The notes beneath the pieces were generated by a model. It was not told the DNA's origin and made no database searches. It saw only the letters and a program-made list of their open reading frames with translations. This document shows, piece after piece, positions 50,058-59,198 of a stretch of 64,000 nt of DNA (position 1 is the stretch's first letter; each line of letters starts with the position of its first letter). The translations under genes were made by a program, and so were the position numbers. This stretch comes from NCEH01 sp043195195 (lineage in GTDB: Bacteria; Pseudomonadota; Alphaproteobacteria; Rhizobiales; Xanthobacteraceae). Location: the NCBI RefSeq assembly GCF_043195195.1, contig NZ_JBAFWT010000001.1, forward strand, positions 186,001 through 250,000, read 5' to 3'.

Positions 50058-52709
50058 ATGGCACAAAGGGAGAACGCGGCTTATCTTCCCCCCGTGTCCA
50101 CTTTCGACAAAAAGCGCGCCCACGCGCTGCCGGACCCTTTCCGGCTCTGGTTCGCGCACCGTGGCTGGGTGCCGCGCGCGCACCAATTGGACCTGCTCGC
50201 CTCGGCGCGGGCGGGACGCTCGACCCTGCTCATCGCGCCCACGGGCGCCGGCAAGACGCTGGCCGGCTTACTGCCGACCCTGGTGGAATTGAGCGAAGCA
50301 CGCCGCGCAAAGCCCCGGGCGAAGGCCCTCCCCCGGGCGACGGAGGAAGACGCCGGGACGCTCCCCGCCGCGGGCCGCACCCCGCCGCCGCGCGAATCGC
50401 CCTTGCACACCCTCTATATCTCTCCGCTCAAGGCGCTCGCGGTGGACATCGCCCGCAATCTGGAGACGCCGATCGCCGAGATGGGCCTGCCGATCCGGGT
50501 CGAGACCCGCACCGGTGACACCCCGGCCTCGCGCCGCCAGCGCCAGCGACGCGATCCCCCCGACATTCTGCTGACCACGCCCGAGCAGATCGCGCTTCTG
50601 CTCGCCTCCAAGGATGCGGAGTATCTGTTCGCCGGGCTCAAGCGGGTGGTGCTGGACGAACTGCACGCCCTCGTCACGTCCAAGCGCGGCGATCTGCTGG
50701 CGCTGGCCTTGGCGCGGCTGCGGGCGATCGCGCCGGGCTTGCAGAGCGTCGGCCTCTCCGCGACGGTGGCCGAGCCCGACGATCTGCGCCGTTATCTGGT
50801 CGGCCAGCATCCCGGCGCCAACGGCGAACCGGAGGCGCTGGCCGATCTCGTGATCGCCAAGGGCGGGGCGGCGCCCGACCTTTCCATGCTGGAGAGCGAG
50901 GCGGTGATGCCCTGGGCCAGCCACACCGCGCTCCACGCCTTGCCGGAAGTCTACGGGCTGATCGCCGCCCACAAGACCACTTTGGTGTTCGTCAACACCC
51001 GCTGGCAGGCGGAATTCCTGTTTCAGGAACTCTGGCGGATGAACGAGCTGAACTTGCCGATCGCGCTCCACCACGGCTCGCTCGACGTGGAGCAGCGCCG
51101 GCGGGTGGAGGCGGCCATGGCGGCCGGCAAGCTCAAGGGCGTGGTGTGCACCTCCTCCCTCGACCTCGGCATCGACTGGGGCGACGTGGACCAGGTGGTC
51201 AATATCGGCGCGCCGAAAGGCTCCTCGCGGCTGATGCAGCGGATCGGCCGGGCGAATCACCGGCTGGACGAGCCCTCCAAGGCGGTGCTGGTGCCGGCCA
51301 ACCGGTTCGAGGTGCTGGAATGCCGGGCGGCGCTGGAGGCGGTGCGGGCCGGGGGACAGGATACCCCGCCCGAGCGCACCGGCGCGCTCGACGTGCTGGC
51401 CCAGCATATTCTCGGCATGGCCTGCGCCGCGCCGTTTTGCGCCGATGCGCTTTATGCCGAGGTGCGCTCGGCCGCGCCCTATCGCGCCCTCTCGCGGGCG
51501 GATTTCGACGCGGCGGTGGATTTCGTCGCCACCGGCGGCTACGCGCTGCGCGCCTATGAGCGCTTCGCCAAGATCCGCCGCACCAAGGAGGGCCTGTGGC
51601 GGGTCTCCAACCCCATGATCGCGCAGGCCTATCGCATGAATGTGGGCACCATCGTGGAAGCCACCATGCTGAAAGTGCGCCTGGTCTCCGCGCGCGGCGC
51701 CGCCAAGGGCGGGGTGGCGGGGCGGGTGCGGTTCGGCGGGCGCATGCTGGGCGAGGTGGAGGAATATTTCGTCGAGACCCTGGTCCCCGGCGACACCTTC
51801 GTGTTCGCCGGCGAGATCCTGCGCTACGAAACCCTGGTGGAGGACGAGGTCTATGTCTCGCGCTCCACCGCCACATCGCCGCGCGTGCCGGCCTATGCGG
51901 GCGGCAAGTTCCCGCTCTCGACCTTCCTCGCCGCCGGGGTGCGGGCCTTGCTCGCCGCGCCCGAGCGCTGGAAGACGCTGCCCGTCCAGGTGCGCGACTG
52001 GTTGAACCTGCAACGCCAGCGTTCGCGCCTGCCGGGGCGGTTCGACCTGCTGGTGGAAACGTTCGAGAATCGCTCCCGCCACTATCTCGTCGCCTATCCC
52101 TTTGAGGGGCGGCTCGCCCACCAGACCCTCGGCATGCTGTTGACGCGGCGGCTGGAGCGGGCCGGGTTCAAGCCGCTCGGCTTCGTCGCCAATGATTATG
52201 CCCTCGCCGTCTATGGCCTCTCCGACCTCAGCCTGGCGGTCGCACAGGGCCGGCTTTCGCTCGGCGACCTGTTCGACCAGGACATGCTGGGCGACGACCT
52301 GGAGGCCTGGCTGGCGGAAAGCGCCCTGATGAAGCGCACCTTCCGCACCTGCGCCGTGATCGCCGGGCTGATCGAACGCCGCTTCCCCGGCAAGGAGAAG
52401 ACCGGGCGGCAGGTGACCATGTCCACCGACCTCGTCTACGACGTGCTGCGCCGGCACGAGAGCGACCATATCCTGCTGCGCGCGGCCCGCGCCGATGCCG
52501 CCACCGGACTTCTGGACGTACGCCGGCTCGGCGACATGCTCGCCCGCATCAAGGGCCGCATCGTCCACCAGCCGCTCGACCGCGTCTCGCCGCTCTCAGT
52601 GCCGGTATTGCTTGAGATCGGCCGCGAAAGCGTCGGCGGGGACGCCAACGAGGCGCTGCTGGCCGAGGCGGAGGAAGACCTGGTGCGCGAGGCCATGGGG
52701 GACGGCTGA
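50058..52709 (+). CDS. Lhr-type DEXH helicase (ligase-associated DNA repair set)
   Basis: 883 residues, Lhr-core superfamily 2 helicase. Q-motif region GWVPRAHQLDLLASARAG, Walker A IAPTGAGKTLAGLLP, Ia LYISPLKALAVDI, DExH as VVLDELHAL, motif III GLSATV, IV TLVFVNTRWQAEFL and VI LMQRIGRANHRL are all present. A winged helix and long C-terminal Lhr domain fill 450-883. In many proteobacteria such a gene is next to an ATP-dependent DNA ligase, a metallo-beta-lactamase exonuclease and PdeM. Here only PdeM follows, about 0.8 kb away. An insert of low-complexity residues lies near 75-110. Confidence 0.9.
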   Translation: MAQRENAAYLPPVSTFDKKRAHALPDPFRLWFAHRGWVPRAHQLDLLASARAGRSTLLIAPTGAGKTLAGLLPTLVELSEARRAKPRAKALPRATEEDAGTLPAAGRTPPPRESPLHTLYISPLKALAVDIARNLETPIAEMGLPIRVETRTGDTPASRRQRQRRDPPDILLTTPEQIALLLASKDAEYLFAGLKRVVLDELHALVTSKRGDLLALALARLRAIAPGLQSVGLSATVAEPDDLRRYLVGQHPGANGEPEALADLVIAKGGAAPDLSMLESEAVMPWASHTALHALPEVYGLIAAHKTTLVFVNTRWQAEFLFQELWRMNELNLPIALHHGSLDVEQRRRVEAAMAAGKLKGVVCTSSLDLGIDWGDVDQVVNIGAPKGSSRLMQRIGRANHRLDEPSKAVLVPANRFEVLECRAALEAVRAGGQDTPPERTGALDVLAQHILGMACAAPFCADALYAEVRSAAPYRALSRADFDAAVDFVATGGYALRAYERFAKIRRTKEGLWRVSNPMIAQAYRMNVGTIVEATMLKVRLVSARGAAKGGVAGRVRFGGRMLGEVEEYFVETLVPGDTFVFAGEILRYETLVEDEVYVSRSTATSPRVPAYAGGKFPLSTFLAAGVRALLAAPERWKTLPVQVRDWLNLQRQRSRLPGRFDLLVETFENRSRHYLVAYPFEGRLAHQTLGMLLTRRLERAGFKPLGFVANDYALAVYGLSDLSLAVAQGRLSLGDLFDQDMLGDDLEAWLAESALMKRTFRTCAVIAGLIERRFPGKEKTGRQVTMSTDLVYDVLRRHESDHILLRAARADAATGLLDVRRLGDMLARIKGRIVHQPLDRVSPLSVPVLLEIGRESVGGDANEALLAEAEEDLVREAMGDG

Positions 52710-53211
52710 GGCGCGACTTGGAATGTTTTCCTACGCCGGGACTGCGGTGCGGTGTCCCGCGAAAAAGTCGGATTCGCGGGGCGCAACGCCCGCGTCCCCG
52801 CGCCGTTTCCGGCGCGAGGGGGAGGGTGGCGGGAGCGGACGGCGCGCCGGCTAAGGCGCGCCTTGGTAAAGCAATGGTTGACGTCGGAGCCGTTGCTCCG
52901 CCCGCTCCCGCACGGTGATTTATGGCTCGCTTCGTGCGCTGCGTGGGTCGTTACCGCTCTCCCAACACGACCGGGCAAACGAACTCCGGTCCGGGACGCA
53001 CGCTTTGGGCCTCCTCTTTTGACGGGCGAGGTGCGTTAAGCCCCGACCCGCCGGACAACCGCCCCCGCACCACACATCAGGTCGCTCCGGACGCATCCCT
53101 CACGGTGCAAGGCGCGCTCAGGATAGCCGGGACGGGGTGAATGTCAAGGATTTTATTCCTTTTAGGATTATTTGCTTTGAATTGAGGTTTATGGCCGGGG
53201 AAGCGCATCGG
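52710..53211. other. non-coding gap after the Lhr helicase gene
   Basis: 502 nt before the repeat block. Short open frames exist but lack family resemblance and good start contexts. I see no tRNA, no SRP or RNase P core, and no strong terminator. The last ~60 nt (53141-53195) are AT-rich compared with the surroundings. Confidence 0.55.
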
Positions 53212-53423
53212 CCCCCTCACCCCGACCCTCTCCCCGTGGGGGAGAGGGGGAGCGGCGGTGCGGGCGGCAAGGCTGTCCCATCAGAAATTATCACCGCACT
53301 CGCACGTGCCTCACCTCTCCCCGCCGGGGAGAGGTCGACCGCGTAAGCGGGCGGGTGAGGGGGTGCGGAGGGGGAGGAAAGCGCTCTCGCCCCCTCACCC
53401 CAACCCTCTCCCCGGAGGGGAGA
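53212..53423. repeat. intergenic palindromic repeat modules
   Basis: Three modules related to those at 5455-5753: CCCCTCACCCCGACCCTCTC with GTGGGGGAGAGG (53212-53251), the arm CTCTCCCCGCCGGGGAGAGG followed by GTCGACCGCG and GCGGGCGGGTGAGGG (53309-53368), and CCCCTCACCCCAACCCTCTC with CCCGGAGGGGAGA (53391-53423). The long central part found near folA is missing. They separate the helicase and pdeM genes. Confidence 0.8.
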
Positions 53424-53500
53424 CGGGAAACGGGAGCGGCGGGCGGGGGAGTGGCGGCCGCGCCGCTTGCCCCAGCGGACAGGATCGGCAATATCGCGTC

Positions 53501-54202
53501 ATGCTGGCCCGTACCGATTCTGTTCCCCCTTCGTTCGTCGCCCTCGCCGGCGCGCAGGTGGTGCTGGACCCCTTGGGCGCGCTGGTCTGGCCCGCGCGCA
53601 GCCTGCTGGTGGTCGCCGACCTGCATCTGGAAAAAGCCTCCGCTTTCGCCCGGCGCGGCCAGATGCTGCCGCCCTATGACAGCGCGCAGACACTTGCTCT
53701 CCTGGAAACCCTGATCGCCCGCTGGGCGCCCGATGTGGTGATCGCGCTCGGCGATACGCTGCACGACCGCTGGGCCGCCGAGCGCCTCACCGAAGAGACC
53801 AAGGCCCGCCTCGCCGCGCTCCAGCACGGACGCAGCTTCGTGTGGATTGCCGGCAATCATGATCCCGAGCCCTGCGGCCTGCTGTGCGGCGAATGGGCCC
53901 GGGAGATCCGCATCGGCTCCCTCACCTTCCGCCACGAACCCGCGCCGATGGCGACACCCGGCGAAGTGGCCGGCCATCTCCACCCGGTGGCGCGGCTGGT
54001 GCAGCGCGGCCGCTCGATCCGCCGGCGGTGCTTTGCCACCGACGGGGCGCGCATGGTGCTGCCCGCGCTCGGCAGCCTCACCGGCGGGCTGAACGTGCGC
54101 CATCCCGCGATCTCCGGCCTGTTCAGCTCAAGCTATGAGGCCCATATGCTCGGCGCGGAACGCACCTATCGCATCGCCGCCTCGGCCTGCAGCGGCGACT
54201 GA
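53501..54202 (+). CDS. pdeM: ligase-associated DNA repair endonuclease PdeM-like metallophosphatase
   Basis: 233 residues from the ATG at 53501. Calcineurin-like motifs are complete: LLVVADLHLEKASAFARRG (D-x-H), VIALGDTLHDRW (GD), IAGNHDPEPCG (GNHD) and VAGHLHPVARL (GHxH). The LEKASAFARRGQMLPPYDS segment is specific to PdeM-type proteins of the ligase-associated set. It should cut DNA in a metal-dependent way as part of damage processing, likely with the Lhr helicase upstream. The frame is open further upstream but crosses the repeats. A terminator follows 43 nt after the stop. Confidence 0.88.
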   Translation: MLARTDSVPPSFVALAGAQVVLDPLGALVWPARSLLVVADLHLEKASAFARRGQMLPPYDSAQTLALLETLIARWAPDVVIALGDTLHDRWAAERLTEETKARLAALQHGRSFVWIAGNHDPEPCGLLCGEWAREIRIGSLTFRHEPAPMATPGEVAGHLHPVARLVQRGRSIRRRCFATDGARMVLPALGSLTGGLNVRHPAISGLFSSSYEAHMLGAERTYRIAASACSGD

Positions 54203-54245
54203 GCCCCCGCGCGCCTTCTCATCCCCAAGCGCAAGGCAACAAAAA

Positions 54246-54268
54246 GCCCCGCGGGAGCGCCGCGGGGC
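54246..54268. terminator. bidirectional terminator between pdeM and the DUF2076 gene
   Basis: GCCCCGCGG-GAGCG-CCGCGGGGC is a 9-bp perfect stem. On the minus strand it is followed by TTTTT, giving a classical terminator for the DUF2076 gene; it also ends pdeM. Confidence 0.85.
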
Positions 54269-54278
54269 CATTTATCTG

Positions 54279-54324
54279 GTGGCCTTGTGTCTTGTGGCCT
54301 TGTGTCTTGGGGGCCGTGTGTCTT
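54279..54324. repeat. three tandem copies of a 15-bp unit
   Basis: GTGGCCTTGTGTCTT at 54279-54293 and 54294-54308, then a changed third copy GGGGGCCGTGTGTCTT to 54324. Non-coding, between two convergent genes. Confidence 0.75.
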
Positions 54325-54366
54325 CGAGCTAATTCAGATCAAGCCCGATAATCACGCCCAATCATC

Positions 54367-55176
54367 TCAGGCCCAGGAATCGTCGGAGGAATCCCCGCCG
54401 CCCCAATCGCCGCTGTCATCATAGCCGGCGTCCTGCGCATCGGCCACGTTCCAGCCGCCGTCATCGGCGGTCGCAGCGCCGGGATCGCCGCCCAGCGCGT
54501 TCTGCGCGTCGGCGCCGAGATCGCCGCTCGCCGGTGTCTCCTTCGGGGTTTCAAGCGCCGCCGCCTGCTCGGCCACCGGGCCGGTGCCGCTGGACATCAA
54601 GCTCTTGATGCCGTCGAACAGCAGCGCGCCGCCCGCGACACCGGCAGCCGTCGCCAGCGCGCCCTGGAGGAAGCCACCACCGCCGCCGCCAAACCCGCCG
54701 CCGAAGCCGCGCTGCTGGCCGCCCCAAGGACCACCCTGCTGGGGATAACCGCCCTGCTGGGGATAGCCACCTTGCTGCTGGGCATAGCCCTGCTGGCCCC
54801 ACGGCGCGCCCGAATTGGGCTGAGCGCCGCTATTCACCTGCTGGGGCAGGCCCATGGGGCCGCCCGCTGCGGGACGTCCGCCGGTGCTGGGCACCGAGGT
54901 GCTCCGGCCGCCGCCGAACAGGCCGCCGAGGAAGCTGGTTTCCTGTTGCGGCGCGGGCTGGCGCGCCTGCTCTTCCAATTCCTGAATCCGGGCGGACGCC
55001 TGGGTCAGGGCATGTTCCTGAACCAGGACGGTCTGCGCCAGGGCATAGGTCGCATGGGGCAGTTCGGCAACGCGCTGCGCGATCAGCGCCTCGGCCTCGC
55101 GATCGCGCGGCTGGCCTTCCAGGCCGCGCATGCGATCGAACAGGCCGTCAATAAGCGCACGTTCCTCGGGAGTCAT
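54367..55176 (-). CDS. DUF2076 domain protein
   Basis: 269 residues from the ATG at 55176 (MTPEERALIDGLFDRMRGLE). The N-terminal ~75 residues with that opening, EAEALIAQRVAELPHATYAL and a helix with LEEQARQPAPQQ are typical of DUF2076. The middle contains Gln/Gly/Pro-rich repeats of GGYPQQ and a Gly-rich run before a hydrophobic segment (FLQGALATAAGVAGGALLFD); the end is Asp/Gly-rich. DUF2076 proteins are often periplasmic or membrane-associated; no enzyme function is known to me. Upstream is a 10-bp palindrome and then the malate synthase gene. Confidence 0.83.
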   Translation of the reverse strand: MTPEERALIDGLFDRMRGLEGQPRDREAEALIAQRVAELPHATYALAQTVLVQEHALTQASARIQELEEQARQPAPQQETSFLGGLFGGGRSTSVPSTGGRPAAGGPMGLPQQVNSGAQPNSGAPWGQQGYAQQQGGYPQQGGYPQQGGPWGGQQRGFGGGFGGGGGGFLQGALATAAGVAGGALLFDGIKSLMSSGTGPVAEQAAALETPKETPASGDLGADAQNALGGDPGAATADDGGWNVADAQDAGYDDSGDWGGGDSSDDSWA

Positions 55177-55255
55177 CTCCGCCTCCGGTTGTTGACCGTC
55201 CCGCATATGAGGAGGCCGCCATGGCGGGAGAAGGGTGCGAGCCCATGAATTTTTT

Positions 55256-55265
55256 GTAACGTTAC
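55256..55265. promoter_or_regulatory. perfect 10-bp palindrome upstream of DUF2076 gene
   Basis: GTAACGTTAC, flanked by TTTTTT, 80 nt upstream of the DUF2076 start. It might be an operator or part of the promoter; there is no known match. Confidence 0.3.
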
Positions 55266-55278
55266 GTAAGGTCGAAGC

Positions 55279-55310
55279 GGCCGCCGCCGCGCCAGGGCGA
55301 TGCGGCGGCC
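55279..55310 (-). terminator. possible aceB terminator
   Basis: GGCCGCCGC and GCGGCGGCC form a 9-bp stem with a 14-nt loop, starting 12 nt after the aceB stop on the minus strand. No T-tract follows. Confidence 0.4.
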
Positions 55311-55322
55311 GTCTTAATGCCC

Positions 55323-56921
55323 TCAGGCGATCAGCTTATAGGCCGGCAACGTGAGGAATTCCTCGAACTGCGGCGCCAGCGTCATGTCGGAGAACAGCGT
55401 GATCGCCTCCGGGAAGCGGCCCTTGTCATAGGTGTCCGCGCCCAGCGTCTCGCGCAGCTTGGCCATTTCATCGTCCAGCAGGCTGGTGAACAGCGCGCCG
55501 GTGACGGTGCGCCCGTCCTCCAGCTTGGCTTCGAGATGAATCCACTGCCAGATCTGCGCGCGGCTGATCTCGGCGGTGGCGGCATCTTCCATCAGATTAT
55601 AGAGCGGCACCGCCCCGCGCCCGCGCAGCCACGCCTCGATATATTGCACGCCGACGCGGATATTTTCCCGCAGGCCGGCCTCGGTGCGCGCGCCCTGGTG
55701 CATCACCAGCAGGTCGTCGCGGGCGACGCTCACGTCCTGCCGCGTGCGCTGGAGCTGGTTGGCGGTGGGCATGAGGCGGTCGAACACCTCCTGCGCCACC
55801 TTCACCAGATCGGGATGGGCGACCCAGGTGCCGTCGCAGCCCTCGCCCGCCTCGCGCTCCTTGTCCGCCTGCACCTTGGCGAAGGCGGCGGCATTGGCGG
55901 CAGGATCGCCCTTCACCGGAATCTGCGCCGCCATGCCGCCCATGGCGAACGCGCCGCGCCGATGGCAGGTCTTTACCAGCAGCGACCCATAGGCTTTGAG
56001 GAAGGCTTCGCTCATCACCATGCGGCCCCGGTCGGGCGTCAGGAAGCGCGCGTTCTTTCCGAGCCGCTTGATGAAGGAGAAGATGTAGTCCCAGCGGCCG
56101 ATGTTCAGCCCCGCCACATGGTCGCGCAGTTCGTAGAGGATCTCGTCCATCTCGAACACTGCCGGCAAGGTCTCGATCAGCACCGTCGCCTTGATGCTAT
56201 TGGCGGGAAGACCAAGGCGCGCCTCGGCGAACGAAAACACCTCGTTCCACAGCCGCGCTTCCAAATGGCTCTCGGTCTTGGGCAGATAGAAATAGGCACC
56301 GGACCCCTGCGCCTGCGCCGCCTTGGCATTGTGGAAGGCATAGAGGCCGAAATCGAACAGGGAACCGGAAACCGGCGCGCCGTCCACCTCCACATGGGCT
56401 TCCGGCAGATGCCAGCCGCGCGGGCGGATGATCAGCACGGCCGGGGTGGCGCCGAGCTTGTAGTCCTTGCCGTTGGAGGGATCGTGGAAGTCTATTCTCC
56501 CGGCCCAGCGGTCCTTCAGATTGAGCTGGCCCTCGATCATGTTGGACCAGAAGGGCGAGGAGGCATCCTCGAAATCCGCCATGAAGACCTTGGCGCCGGA
56601 ATTCAGCGCATTGACGATCATCTTGCGGTCCACCGGCCCGGTGATCTCCACGCGACGGTCCAGCAGGTCGTGCGGCAGGGGCGCGATGTGCCATTCCGCT
56701 TCGCGCACGCCTTGGGTCTCGGTGAGGAAATCGGGCAGTTCGCCGGCATCGAAGCGGGCCTGGCGGGCGGTGCGCGCCTCCAGCAGGGCGAGGCGCGTCG
56801 CGTTGAAATTGCGCTGCAGTTCGGCGACGAAGGCGAGCGCCTCGGGGGTGAGGATCTCCTCATAGCGCGGGCCGAGCGCGCCGGTGATGACAAGGCCGGT
56901 AGGCAGCGTGGGGGTCGACAT
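55323..56921 (-). CDS. aceB: malate synthase A
   Basis: 532 residues. Condenses glyoxylate with acetyl-CoA to malate. Marks of the A form: KVFMADFEDASSPFWSNMIE (metal-binding Asp/Glu region), PRGWHLPEAHVEVDG, YFYLPKTESHLEARLWNEVF, GLNIGRWDYIFSFIKRLGKN, and DGTWVAHPDLV. Length is right for AceB (about 530; GlcB is ~720). No isocitrate lyase gene is in the window; the adjacent glycolate oxidase genes make glyoxylate, so the enzyme likely serves C2-acid use. The start is ATG 56921, with weak upstream Shine-Dalgarno. 91 nt from thiE in the same direction. Confidence 0.95.
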   Translation of the reverse strand: MSTPTLPTGLVITGALGPRYEEILTPEALAFVAELQRNFNATRLALLEARTARQARFDAGELPDFLTETQGVREAEWHIAPLPHDLLDRRVEITGPVDRKMIVNALNSGAKVFMADFEDASSPFWSNMIEGQLNLKDRWAGRIDFHDPSNGKDYKLGATPAVLIIRPRGWHLPEAHVEVDGAPVSGSLFDFGLYAFHNAKAAQAQGSGAYFYLPKTESHLEARLWNEVFSFAEARLGLPANSIKATVLIETLPAVFEMDEILYELRDHVAGLNIGRWDYIFSFIKRLGKNARFLTPDRGRMVMSEAFLKAYGSLLVKTCHRRGAFAMGGMAAQIPVKGDPAANAAAFAKVQADKEREAGEGCDGTWVAHPDLVKVAQEVFDRLMPTANQLQRTRQDVSVARDDLLVMHQGARTEAGLRENIRVGVQYIEAWLRGRGAVPLYNLMEDAATAEISRAQIWQWIHLEAKLEDGRTVTGALFTSLLDDEMAKLRETLGADTYDKGRFPEAITLFSDMTLAPQFEEFLTLPAYKLIA

Positions 56922-57012
56922 GATGTCGGTCTCCTATGGGAACGAAACAAACAGCTTTCCCGGAACGGGAACGCCGCCGGTGCGCCTGAAGCGCGGTCCG
57001 GCGGGAAAATCC

Positions 57013-57651
57013 TCAGGCGCGGGCGGCGGCGATGATCGCCTTGAGCTCGCGCGCGGCGGCGGCGACATCGCCGGCCTTGCATATGGCCGAGACCACGGCG
57101 ATGCCGTCCGCCCCCGCCGCGATGACCGCTCCCGCGCTTGCGGCGTCGATACCGCCGATGCCCACCAGCGGCAAAGAGATGCGCTTGCGCAGCGCGGCGA
57201 GCCCCGCGATGCCGATCGCCCCGCCGGCATCGCCCTTGGTGCCGGTGGCGTTCACCGGGCCGACGCCGACATAATCCACCCCCGAGAGATCGGAGGCGGC
57301 GAGTTCCTCGGGCGAGCCCACGGACAGGCCGAGGATGCGCCCGGGCCCGAGCACGCCGCGCGCGGCGGCGGGGTCGATGTCGTCCTGGCCGAGATGCACG
57401 CCGTCGGCATCGGCGGCCAGCGCCACGTCCACCCGGTCGTTGATGATGAGGGGAATGCCGTGGGGCGACAGCAGCGCCTTCAGCGCGCGCGCCTGTTCCA
57501 CCAGTGCCCGCCCCTTGGCCTCGGGATCGCGCAATTGAACGATGGTGACACCGCCTTGCACCGCCTGTTTGACGGTGGCGAGCAGCCCGCGCGCCGCGGT
57601 CTGCCGGGCATCGGTGACGAGATAGAGGGAGAGGTCGAACATGGGCGACAT
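57013..57651 (-). CDS. thiE: thiamine phosphate synthase
   Basis: 212 residues. Couples HMP-PP and thiazole phosphate to thiamine phosphate. TIM-barrel signatures: YLVTDARQTAARGLLATVKQ, VTIVQLRDPEAKGRAL, LIINDRVDVALAADADGVHL with GQDD, and GIGGIDAASAGAVIAAGADG. The other thi genes are not near. I looked for a TPP riboswitch upstream (57652-57808) and saw none. A second ATG is 9 nt downstream. Confidence 0.94.
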   Translation of the reverse strand: MSPMFDLSLYLVTDARQTAARGLLATVKQAVQGGVTIVQLRDPEAKGRALVEQARALKALLSPHGIPLIINDRVDVALAADADGVHLGQDDIDPAAARGVLGPGRILGLSVGSPEELAASDLSGVDYVGVGPVNATGTKGDAGGAIGIAGLAALRKRISLPLVGIGGIDAASAGAVIAAGADGIAVVSAICKAGDVAAAARELKAIIAAARA

Positions 57652-57808
57652 AAGGTCTCTCTCGGCCGGAGCGGTTCGGAGCGGCGCACCGGGGGTTTAC
57701 CCCATCGCGCGCCACAGACCTATGCCGCCGGATACGGAAGTCTAAGGGCCGCGCGAGCAACAGTGCTTCGCACGGAGGGCAACAGTGACGGACGACGCGC
57801 CGGCTTAC

Positions 57809-59137
57809 TCACGCCGCCTTGGCGCCGATGCCGGCCCGGGCGAGGGGAAGCGGCACCGGGCCGCCGGTCGCCCAGTCCAGCAGTTCCACGGTGTGGACCA
57901 CGGGAATGTCCGTTCCGCTGCCGATCTGCGTCATGCAGCCGATATTGCCGGTGGCGATGATCTGCGGCACCAGTGTCTCCAGATTGGCCACCTTGCGATC
58001 GCGCAATTGGCCGGCAAGTTCGCTCTGCAGCATGTTGTAGGTGCCCGCCGACCCGCAGCAGATATGGCTCTCGAACGGCTCCGCCACCTCAAAGCCGACA
58101 TGGCGCAGCATCTGCACCGGCGGCCCCTTGATGTTCTGCCCGTGCTGGAGCGAGCAGGCGGCGTGATAGGCCACGCGGTGATCCATGGGCATTTGCGCCG
58201 CCGGCAGATGCAGCGTCGCGGCGAATTGGGAAATGTCCATGGCCAGCGCCGAGACCTTCGCCGCCTTTTCAGCATAGGCGGGGTCGAGGCGCAGCATGTA
58301 GCCGTAATCCTTGATGGTGGTGCCGCAGCCGGACACGGTCATCAATATGGCGTCGAGCCCGCCGCCTTCGATCTCGGCGGTCCAGGCGTCCACATTGGCG
58401 CGGGCCAGCGCCAGCGCCTGCTCCTCGCGGCCCATGTGATGCACCAGCGAGCCGCAGCATCCCTCGCCCTTCACCCGCACCACCTCGACGCCGAAGCGAT
58501 TGAGCAGCCGCATGGCGGCCTCGTCGATCTCCGGCCGCAGCACCGGCTGGGCGCAGCCGCCGAGCAGCGCCACGCGCGCATGGCGCACGCCTTCGGCGGG
58601 GAATACGCCGGGCATTTCGCTGTGCGAGGGGCCGTGCGGCAGGCCGGGCGCGAGGCGCAGCATCGCCGCCAGCGGGCGCAGCGGCTTGATCGCATCGAAC
58701 AAGGGCGCCAGCGGCTTGGCGATCGCCGCCCCCACGAGCGCGAAGCGGAAGCGGTTGCGATAGGGCAGCACCGCCGCCAGCAGGGCCCGGTTCAGCCGGT
58801 CGAAGAGCGGGCGCTTGTAGGTCTTCTCGATATGGTCACGGGCATGGTCCACCAGATGCATGTAATGCACGCCGGAGGGGCAGGTGGTCATGCAGGAGAG
58901 GCAGGACAGGCAGCGGTCCACATGCTTGACCACTTCCTCGGTGGCCGGGCGCGCGTTCTCCAGCATGTCCTTGATGAGGTAGATGCGCCCGCGCGGACTA
59001 TCGAGCTCATCGCCCAGCAGCACATAGGTGGGGCACGTGGCGGTGCAGAAGCCGCAATGGACGCAGGCCCGCAGGATCTTGTCCGCCTCGACGATGTGCG
59101 GATCGGCCAGCTGCGCGAGGGAAAAATTGGTTTGCAT
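57809..59137 (-). CDS. glcF: glycolate oxidase iron-sulfur subunit
   Basis: 442 residues. Two 4Fe-4S motifs in the N-terminus: CVHCGFCTATCPTYVLL (about 23-39) and CLSCLSCMTTCPSGVHY (about 73-89). Two CCG-type Cys-rich domains follow (VKGEGCCGSLVHHMG and ESHICCGSAGTYNMLQSE). GlcF carries electrons from the flavin subunits to the membrane. Last gene of glcD-glcE-glcF, 61 nt after glcE. Confidence 0.95.
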   Translation of the reverse strand: MQTNFSLAQLADPHIVEADKILRACVHCGFCTATCPTYVLLGDELDSPRGRIYLIKDMLENARPATEEVVKHVDRCLSCLSCMTTCPSGVHYMHLVDHARDHIEKTYKRPLFDRLNRALLAAVLPYRNRFRFALVGAAIAKPLAPLFDAIKPLRPLAAMLRLAPGLPHGPSHSEMPGVFPAEGVRHARVALLGGCAQPVLRPEIDEAAMRLLNRFGVEVVRVKGEGCCGSLVHHMGREEQALALARANVDAWTAEIEGGGLDAILMTVSGCGTTIKDYGYMLRLDPAYAEKAAKVSALAMDISQFAATLHLPAAQMPMDHRVAYHAACSLQHGQNIKGPPVQMLRHVGFEVAEPFESHICCGSAGTYNMLQSELAGQLRDRKVANLETLVPQIIATGNIGCMTQIGSGTDIPVVHTVELLDWATGGPVPLPLARAGIGAKAA

Positions 59138-59198
59138 GGGTCAGCGATCGCCCGCGCTATGGGAAGGACAGAAGCCGTTCATCGAGATGGGATGCATC

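Noticed and set aside
52922..53140. 72-codon open frame downstream of the helicase gene
   Set aside because: No ribosome-binding site, unusual composition and no resemblance to a known protein.
57652..57808. TPP riboswitch upstream of thiE
   Set aside because: No CTGAGA-type core or other conserved thi-box segment is visible.
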